Assembly: GCF_001544355.1 (NCBI RefSeq)
Contig: NZ_BCQI01000022.1
Coordinates: 1-44,778 of the forward strand
Source: Alicyclobacillus acidiphilus NBRC 100859
GTDB lineage: Bacteria; Bacillota; Bacilli; Alicyclobacillales; Alicyclobacillaceae
Reading direction: 5' to 3'
DNA: 44,778 bases
This document shows positions 40,029 to 44,778 of the stretch, one piece after another; within the stretch, counting starts at the first letter, position 1, and each line of letters opens with the position of its first letter. Both the position numbers and the translations under genes were made by a program. The notes beneath the pieces are model-generated. The model was not told the origin of the DNA. It saw only the letters and a list, made by a program, of their open reading frames with translations, and ran no database searches.

Positions 40029-40301
40029 TTAGCCGTTGTTTGCCAACGCGTTGAAGCGTTTGGTCAGACGCGACTTCTTTCGAGCTGCCGCGTTCTTGTG
40101 AATCAATCCCTTGGTGACAGCCTTATCTAAAGCGCGAAGCGCATTTTGTAAGGTTTCCTTCGACAGTTCGACATCCTGAGCACTGTAGGAGGTTTCGAAC
40201 TTGCGAATGGTCGTGCGGAGTGCGGATTTCATGGACGTATTGCGCAACGCGTTACGTTCTGCAATCAGCACACGCTTTTTAGCGGATTTGATATTTGGCA
40301 T
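40029..40301 (-). CDS. rpsT: 30S ribosomal protein S20
   Basis: The 90-residue S20 starts MPNIKSAKKRVLIAERNALR. The NTSMKSALRTTIRKFE helix and GLIHKNAAARKKSRLTKR are typical of bacterial S20, which binds the 5' domain of 16S rRNA. GGGAGGTGA precedes the ATG at 40301. It is divergent from gpr and convergent with the SASP-like gene, in the conserved holA-rpsT-gpr neighbourhood. Confidence 0.98.
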   Translation of the reverse strand: MPNIKSAKKRVLIAERNALRNTSMKSALRTTIRKFETSYSAQDVELSKETLQNALRALDKAVTKGLIHKNAAARKKSRLTKRFNALANNG

Positions 40302-40353
40302 CTGTGGTTCACCTCCCAGGGCACCTAACCGTGATCCATTACAGACGAATGAG

Positions 40354-40382
40354 AGTGTAACACAGTCTGGACGTCGCCGCAA
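40354..40382 (-). promoter_or_regulatory. possible rpsT promoter
   Basis: On the minus strand TTGCGG (40382-40377), 17 bp, TACACT (40359-40354). The match is moderate; it lies about 55 bp upstream of rpsT. Confidence 0.4.
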
Positions 40383-40418
40383 CTGGAGAACGCTCGTTAT
40401 TCGATAAGGAGTGAGTCG

Positions 40419-41462
40419 ATGAAACTGCACGTGAATTGCTCGACCTGGCGTCGAGTTCCACTTCAGGAGAGACATCAGTCCCTGACGCGATACAGTCCGC
40501 GCACCGACCTGGCAATGGAAGCGCACGAGCTTGCAACCCGAAAGGGCCGCACCATGACAGGGGTGGACGAGACGCGCGAAGAGTTCGACGGAATCACCGT
40601 GACGCGCGTGAAAGTGCGAACCAAGGTCGCGGAACGCAAACTCGGGAAGCGTAAAGGCACCTACATTACACTCGATGTGCCGGGGCTTCGCCATCGAGAT
40701 ATCGATTTGCAGGAACGTGTCACAGAGATTTTCGCCAACGAACTCAAAGGCCTTCTGAATTTGCCTGCTGGCGCTTCCGTGCTCGTGATTGGGCTTGGCA
40801 ACGAGCACGTCACTGCCGACGCCCTCGGCCCCATGGTGGTCAACAAGTTGTTTGTCACCCGTCATTTGTTTCACTACATGCCGGAAGTCCTTGGGGGCGG
40901 CGACGGTTATCGTTCGATCGCGGCCATTGCACCCGGCGTGCTCGGATTGACTGGCATCGAGACCAGTGAAATTGTTCGAGGCATCGTCGAACGCGTCAAA
41001 CCCGACGCTGTGATTGCGGTCGACGCGTTGGCGTCGCGATCGCTGTCGCGGGTCAACGCCACCATTCAGTTGTCGGACACGGGCATTCAACCCGGCGCCG
41101 GCGTTGGCAACAACCGCAAGGCCTTGGACGCTGAAACGCTCGGCATCCCCGTCATCGCCGTCGGTGTCCCGACTGTCGTGGAAGCGGCGACGATTGCGGG
41201 GGACGCCATCGAACTGGTCCTGCATCAATTGCGCAAGCAAGTGCCTGGCAACGCGGCGACAGCGCTGTTTGATCAGCTGTCGTCAGCCGAAAAGTGGCAT
41301 CTGGTGCGGGAGGTCCTGGAACCTGTCGAGAACAATCTGGTGGTCACGCCCAAAGAGGTGGACGACTTCATGGACGATGTGGCGTACGTGGTCGCCAAAG
41401 GACTCAATGTGGCGCTTCATCCATCGATGACGATGGACGATGCCGATTTGGTCACGCATTGA
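40419..41462 (+). CDS. gpr: GPR endopeptidase (spore germination protease)
   Basis: The 347-residue GPR zymogen degrades alpha/beta SASPs early in germination. Family markers are RTDLAMEAHEL near the processed N-terminus, KGTYITLDVPGLRHRD, VLVIGLGNEHVTADALGPMV with the catalytic-region Asp, PGVLGLTGIETSEIV and DAVIAVDALASRSLSRVNAT with the second essential Asp. GGNxIG-like ADTGIQPGAGVGNNRK is replaced by SDTGIQPGAGVGNNRKAL. The N-terminal ~27 residues are the pro-sequence, longer than in B. subtilis. GGAGTGA precedes ATG 40419. Its end overlaps the end of convergent citA by 11 bp. Confidence 0.96.
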   Translation: MKLHVNCSTWRRVPLQERHQSLTRYSPRTDLAMEAHELATRKGRTMTGVDETREEFDGITVTRVKVRTKVAERKLGKRKGTYITLDVPGLRHRDIDLQERVTEIFANELKGLLNLPAGASVLVIGLGNEHVTADALGPMVVNKLFVTRHLFHYMPEVLGGGDGYRSIAAIAPGVLGLTGIETSEIVRGIVERVKPDAVIAVDALASRSLSRVNATIQLSDTGIQPGAGVGNNRKALDAETLGIPVIAVGVPTVVEAATIAGDAIELVLHQLRKQVPGNAATALFDQLSSAEKWHLVREVLEPVENNLVVTPKEVDDFMDDVAYVVAKGLNVALHPSMTMDDADLVTH

Positions 41463-42531
41463 CGTACACGGCCTTGGGGCGAATCAAGGTATCGCAGGCG
41501 GCCTGCTCCATGATGTGGGCCGTCCAGCCGACGACGCGGCTGCAACAAAACGTCGCCGTGTACAGCGACTTGGGGATCCCGAGCGATCGCAAGAGGCACG
41601 CGGCCCAAAACTCAACGTTTGGATACAGCGAACGGCCCGGCTTGTGTTGTTGCAGCGCAAGCTGGGCTGCTTGCTCGACGGAAAGGGCAAAGCGCACTTC
41701 GGGATCGTCCGGGCGCTCGGAGAGCAGCATGTGTTTCAAGGCAGCGGCGCGTGGATCGATCGTCCGGTAAACCCGGTGCCCAAAACCCATGATTCGCTTT
41801 CCTTGCGCGAGCTGCTGCTCCATCCATTCAGGTGCCGCGTCGGCGGTGCCAATGGCTTCAAACATGCCGATCACTTCCTTCGGCGCACCGCCGTGCAGTT
41901 CCCCGCTCATTGTCGCGATCGCGGAGACCAACGCCCTGTTCATCGTCGCACGTGTCGATGTTGTCACGCGAGCCGCAAACGTCGACGCGTTCAAACTGTG
42001 TTCCATGGTCAAGATGAAGTACGCATCCAAGGTTGTGACCTGGGACGCCGACGGTTTCACCCCATGCAATCCCCTGAGGAACGCGCTGCTGTAACCTTCC
42101 TCTGTCTCAGGCGGCCGATAGTCCTGGCCGTGTTGATTCCCAAAGTGACGCAAGACGAACGTTGCCAAGGCCGCACAGTGCATCGCCGCCTGTTCAACTT
42201 GGTTCGTCGTCGCGTTCGGCTCAGGCAGGCTGAGCAGTCCGACGGAGGCAGCGTCCGTGGCGTTGACTGTGGTCGGCAGCCTGTCGATCACGGGGAACAC
42301 CTCCGCAGCCCAACTCCGCCCCTTCGCAAAAGCCGCTCGCAGCCACTCGCTCTCCTCGGCGGTCGGCAACCGTCCCGTCCAAAGCAGATGCGCAGCTTCT
42401 TCGAATGAATGGCGCTCCACCAAATCACCGACGGCCCGACCGCGATACGTCAGCCGGCCATGTTCGCCATCCACGTCTGACAACGCTGTCTCTGCCGCGA
42501 TCACGTCGCGCAGCGAATGAACTTGAACCAT
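41452..42531 (-). CDS. citA: citrate synthase, CitA-like
   Basis: The ~359-residue type II citrate synthase condenses oxaloacetate with acetyl-CoA. Catalytic His motifs are present in MSGELHGGAPKEV and MGFGHRVYRTIDPRA. The third catalytic segment reads YPNVEFWAACLL, with Glu where the well-studied enzymes have Asp (PNVDFY). The C-terminal VGWTAHIMEQ and LIRPKAVY are normal. GAGGTG is 6 nt before ATG 42531; GTG 42540 and ATG 42537 are alternatives. It is divergent from a LysR regulator closely resembling CitR, the same pair as in B. subtilis. Some CitA-type enzymes also act as methylcitrate synthases. Confidence 0.93.
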   Translation of the reverse strand: MVQVHSLRDVIAAETALSDVDGEHGRLTYRGRAVGDLVERHSFEEAAHLLWTGRLPTAEESEWLRAAFAKGRSWAAEVFPVIDRLPTTVNATDAASVGLLSLPEPNATTNQVEQAAMHCAALATFVLRHFGNQHGQDYRPPETEEGYSSAFLRGLHGVKPSASQVTTLDAYFILTMEHSLNASTFAARVTTSTRATMNRALVSAIATMSGELHGGAPKEVIGMFEAIGTADAAPEWMEQQLAQGKRIMGFGHRVYRTIDPRAAALKHMLLSERPDDPEVRFALSVEQAAQLALQQHKPGRSLYPNVEFWAACLLRSLGIPKSLYTATFCCSRVVGWTAHIMEQAACDTLIRPKAVYVNA

Positions 42532-42551
42532 CTCCATCACCTCGTTCCAAG

Positions 42552-42593
42552 TGTAAATCGCAGAAATAGAAATGTATAATGATTAAAAATTAT
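42552..42593 (+). promoter_or_regulatory. citR promoter and LysR-type operator in the citA-citR gap
   Basis: TGTAAA (42552-42557), 17 bp, TATAAT (42575-42580) reads toward citR. The -10 is embedded in ATAAT (42576-42580)-N8-ATTAT (42589-42593), a dyad of the T-N11-A class bound by LysR regulators. This would allow autoregulation and control of divergent citA. Confidence 0.5.
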
Positions 42594-42627
42594 CTAACTG
42601 ATTATGAATCGTGATTGGATGAATCCT

Positions 42628-43512
42628 ATGGATATCGAGTGGATTGAAACGTTTTTGATTGCAGCCGAGGAAGGAAATTTTCATCGCGCCAGCGAGCGGT
42701 TGAATTTCGCGCAGCCAACTGTTTCGTTGCACATTCGCAAGTTGGAGGCGTACTGGGGCGTGCGGTTGTTCGATCGCGACGGCCGCGGCGTTCGCTTGAG
42801 CGCCGCTGGCGTCGAAGCTGTGCCGTTTGCCCAGCAAATTCTGAGCGCGCTCAAAGACAGCCAGTCTTCACTGGCCATGTGGCGTGAGCGCTATCGAGAT
42901 CGCCTGATCATCGCCGCCTCGCCCATCGTGGCGCACACATACCTGCCGCGCTGGATTCATCGATTGCATGCGCAATTGCCGCACATTCAGGCGGCTGTCC
43001 AGGTGGCCGAATCGGACGACGTGTGGGACAGGGTGATTTCCCGGCGCGCAGACATCGGATTTGCCCGGCGCGGCGGTCAGGCCGCCTCCATCCACACCGA
43101 GGTGCTGTACGAAGACCCGACGGTGTTCGTCGCTCCGGCCGACGCGTGGGACCACGACGGGCCGCTGATCACGATGGCCGACGTTCTGGAGCGATACACG
43201 CTTGTCACAGGCAATCACCCGTTGATCTGGCCTGACGTGTTGGCTCAGTTGCGTCGACGGTTTCCATGGTTTCGCACGATGGAAGTGAGTCGAACCGACA
43301 TTACGTTGCACTTCGTCGAGCAAGGCTTGGCGGCGTCGATCCTGCCGCTCAGCGTCGTCCGGAGTTCGTTGTCGCTGGGGAGAGTGGTGGAAATCGAGTC
43401 ATCGGGGCTGGTCCTTCCAATGACACATACCTACATGCTGTGGCACGAAGAAGCCCGCGAAGCGGCGTCCTCCTTTCGCGGGCTTGTGCGGACATACATG
43501 AGTGGGCGTTGA
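42628..43512 (+). CDS. citR: LysR-family transcriptional regulator, CitR-like
   Basis: The ~294-residue protein has an N-terminal winged helix (FLIAAEEGNFHRASERLNFA, QPTVSLHIRKLEAYWGVRLF) and a periplasmic-binding-like effector domain. Long stretches match B. subtilis CitR in order, including LVTGNHPLIWPDVLAQLRRR, FPWFRTMEVSRTDITLHFVE and QGLAASILPLSVVR. CitR represses the divergent citA. ATG 42628 (MDIEWIETF) is chosen because it aligns with CitR; ATG 42604 and 42619 lie upstream in frame. The effector is unknown. Confidence 0.92.
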   Translation: MDIEWIETFLIAAEEGNFHRASERLNFAQPTVSLHIRKLEAYWGVRLFDRDGRGVRLSAAGVEAVPFAQQILSALKDSQSSLAMWRERYRDRLIIAASPIVAHTYLPRWIHRLHAQLPHIQAAVQVAESDDVWDRVISRRADIGFARRGGQAASIHTEVLYEDPTVFVAPADAWDHDGPLITMADVLERYTLVTGNHPLIWPDVLAQLRRRFPWFRTMEVSRTDITLHFVEQGLAASILPLSVVRSSLSLGRVVEIESSGLVLPMTHTYMLWHEEAREAASSFRGLVRTYMSGR

Positions 43513-43533
43513 CGACCACGCCACATGTCGCAG

Positions 43534-44295
43534 CTAGATGGTGCTTGTATCTGTCAAACCACTCATGGCCAAGATGTTCTGCACGTATTGCTGCGTCTCG
43601 CTGTACGGCGGAACACCGCCGTACGATTTGACAGCGTTGGGGCCAGCGTTGTAGGCGGCCAGCGCGAGCGGCACGCTGCCGTCGAATTCCTTCAGCAGCT
43701 GCGACAGGTATTTGGCGCCGCCATTGATGTTTTGAGCCGGATCCAGCGGATTGTCGATCCCGAGCGATTCCGCCGTGCTCGGCATCAACTGCATCAACCC
43801 TATAGCGCCCGCGCTCGACACCGCGTCCGGTTCGAACCCCGATTCCTGCTGGATGACAGCGTTCAACAGCGAAGAAGGCAGGTTGTACTTCGACGCAGCG
43901 GACGCGACCAACGCCTCCACGCCATCGGGCGAGGCCGTCTCAAGGCCAGGCGAAGTTGCCGTCGCCGTGTCGGTCGCCGCTCCGGCTGTTCCAGAATAGT
44001 TCGGCAGCATCGATAACAGCGGCGCGATCGAAGAGAATGAGAGTGATTGCGCATCGCTGCCCAACAGGCTGGAAGACGACGATGACCCGTCCGTTCCGTC
44101 CATGCCGTCGGACCCATCGCCCCCTTGGCCGATGGAAGACGCAAGGGACACCGTGTCCTGGAGCATCATCTCATCGACAATCTCCGCAAGCAACTCGTCA
44201 AACGCTGTGTCGGAAGCGGTACCCTGCACACTCGAAGGGGCCGTTTGGATGGCGTTTGTCGATCCGACGCCGCCAATCCCCGTTGTGGTCGTCAT
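43534..44295 (-). CDS. lytic transglycosylase (SLT domain) without visible signal peptide
   Basis: The ~253-residue protein has a C-terminal SLT domain: SKYNLPSSLLNAVIQQESGF with the catalytic Glu, SSAGAIGLMQLMPSTAESLG, NPLDPAQNINGGAKYL and ALAAYNAGPNAVKSYGGVPP. It cleaves peptidoglycan glycan strands. The N-terminal ~130 residues are acidic and rich in Gly, Ser, Thr and Asp (DGSDGMDGTDGSSSSSS) and contain no hydrophobic signal, so export by a non-Sec route or as a flagellar-type cap enzyme is possible. B. subtilis CwlQ (YjbJ) is the nearest type I can name. ATG 44295 has GAGG upstream. It is convergent with citR, 21 bp away. Confidence 0.88.
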   Translation of the reverse strand: MTTTTGIGGVGSTNAIQTAPSSVQGTASDTAFDELLAEIVDEMMLQDTVSLASSIGQGGDGSDGMDGTDGSSSSSSLLGSDAQSLSFSSIAPLLSMLPNYSGTAGAATDTATATSPGLETASPDGVEALVASAASKYNLPSSLLNAVIQQESGFEPDAVSSAGAIGLMQLMPSTAESLGIDNPLDPAQNINGGAKYLSQLLKEFDGSVPLALAAYNAGPNAVKSYGGVPPYSETQQYVQNILAMSGLTDTSTI

Positions 44296-44692
44296 GGTCC
44301 AAAAACCTCGCGTTTCACAAATGTATTTCAAGAATGCGTTTCAAGAATGTAAACTGGCGAATTCGGCTCGCCGAAATCTCGGAAATCAATGTAGCGAAGT
44401 GGTTGGATGGACGTAATTCACCTAATTTCAAATTCGGCCTCCACTGACGACTTTCCTGCACTCGCATCGATCGAACGTGCGGAGAATCATACGAGTACAC
44501 GAAGGCGGGGACGGATAGAGGCAAAGGAGATAGAAGCTGGGTGGGATCGTAGTCGGGCGAGTCGTTCAGTCAATTCATTCGACCTTTTCATTTGGTTGAT
44601 GCAGGTTGATGCGCCTCTCTCTCGTGGCGGCGGATAGGGTGCGCGGCTGTCGAGGGTTTCCCGCAAAGTGACGCCAGGTGGTCGCGGGAGCC
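44296..44692. other. gap upstream of the transglycosylase, no gene recognised
   Basis: The gap contains a direct repeat TTTCAAGAATG at 44326-44336 and 44339-44349 (13-bp period) just upstream of the transglycosylase start, possibly a regulatory site. Around 44490-44550 the sequence becomes purine-rich. A 76-codon frame at 44407-44637 has no ribosome site and no recognisable content. Confidence 0.4.
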
Positions 44693-44762
44693 GGAGGCAG
44701 AGGAGGCAGAGGAGGCAGAGGAGGCAGAGGAGGCAGAGGAGGCAGAGGAGGCAGAGGAGGCA
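44693..44762. repeat. 9-bp tandem repeat, seven copies of GGAGGCAGA plus a partial
   Basis: Seven exact copies of GGAGGCAGA run from 44693 to 44755, then a partial GGAGGCA (44756-44762). The minus strand would read as Pro-Pro-Leu repeats, but no start or gene context supports coding. Confidence 0.95.
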
Positions 44763-44773
44763 AATAAGCGTCC
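44759..44773. repeat. third copy of the palindromic repeat core at the window edge
   Basis: GGCAAATAAGCGTCC is identical to the cores at 2948-2962 and 3317-3331 and directly follows a tandem repeat, as at 2948. After this the sequence reads CCAGA and the window ends, so the rest of the hairpin lies outside. Confidence 0.85.
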
Positions 44774-44778
44774 CCAGA

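Noticed and set aside
8000-44000. Hidden defence, toxin-antitoxin or biosynthetic island
   Set aside because: Almost all genes from 8.9 kb rightward are recognisable housekeeping or sporulation genes in conserved order; no nuclease-effector, toxin or prophage genes were seen.
44407-44637. 76-codon frame near the right edge
   Set aside because: No ribosome site, no recognisable content, and it lies in a purine-rich, repeat-adjacent region.

Overview
Organism. The window reads as chromosomal DNA of a moderately GC-rich, endospore-forming Firmicute, most like the Alicyclobacillaceae or a relative. Support comes from an intact pro-sigma-K gene, a germination protease (gpr), a likely alpha/beta spore protein, T-box leaders on two aminoacyl-tRNA synthetase operons, strong AGGAGG-type ribosome sites, many GTG/TTG starts, and gene order that follows Bacillus subtilis over long stretches (hisS-aspS; rarA-cymR-iscS; alaS-ireB-ruvX-mltG; yqeG-yqeH-aroE-nadD-yqeK-rsfS-yqeM-comEA-comEC-holA-rpsT-gpr; citA/citR). 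The family assignment is inference; no rRNA is present.

Layout. 1-3.9 kb is an accessory, partly decayed region: an anti-sigma-like membrane protein running off the left edge, a beheaded ECF sigma gene, a structured non-coding block, a GNAT acetyltransferase, a broken glyoxalase-like gene, a DoxX-like protein, then about 650 bp of long palindromic repeats. 3.9-8.9 kb holds an export-type operon (large membrane-anchored protein, ABC ATPase, ABC permease) and a Ca2+/cation exchanger. 8.9-10.7 kb holds trxA and convergent hemL, separated by a 46-bp perfect palindrome. 10.9-14.5 kb is the T-box-controlled hisS-aspS operon. 14.6-18.9 kb holds rarA, cymR, iscS, a zinc-ribbon micro-gene and a crcB pair. 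19-25 kb holds an AI-2E-type permease and the T-box-controlled alaS-ireB-ruvX-mltG block. 25-28.4 kb holds a short class B penicillin-binding protein, an unusual histidine-kinase-like ATPase and sigK. 28.5-34.6 kb holds a PilZ protein, the yqeG-to-yqeM ribosome assembly/NAD/shikimate operon and mntR. 34.8-41.5 kb holds comEA, a comEC without its nuclease-like domain, an NDH-2, holA, a spore protein, rpsT and gpr. 41.4-44.3 kb holds divergent citA/citR and a lytic transglycosylase. The right edge is a 9-bp tandem repeat running into the same repeat core seen near 2.95 kb.

How it fits together. Most of the window is conserved housekeeping: translation (two synthetase operons sensed by uncharged tRNA, ribosome maturation factors, S20), sulfur relay (CymR with a cysteine desulfurase), cell wall work (MltG, PBP, transglycosylase), DNA uptake, and sporulation/germination. 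The most unusual material is the dispersed hairpin repeat family (2.9-3.6 kb and the right edge), whose members start exactly where two unrelated short tandem repeats stop. Other points of interest are the apparent Asp specifier in the hisS-aspS leader, a likely CTG start for sigK, the missing metallo-beta-lactamase domain of ComEC, and a terminator hairpin whose 3' arm supplies the holA ribosome site. I did not find a convincing new defence or biosynthetic system.
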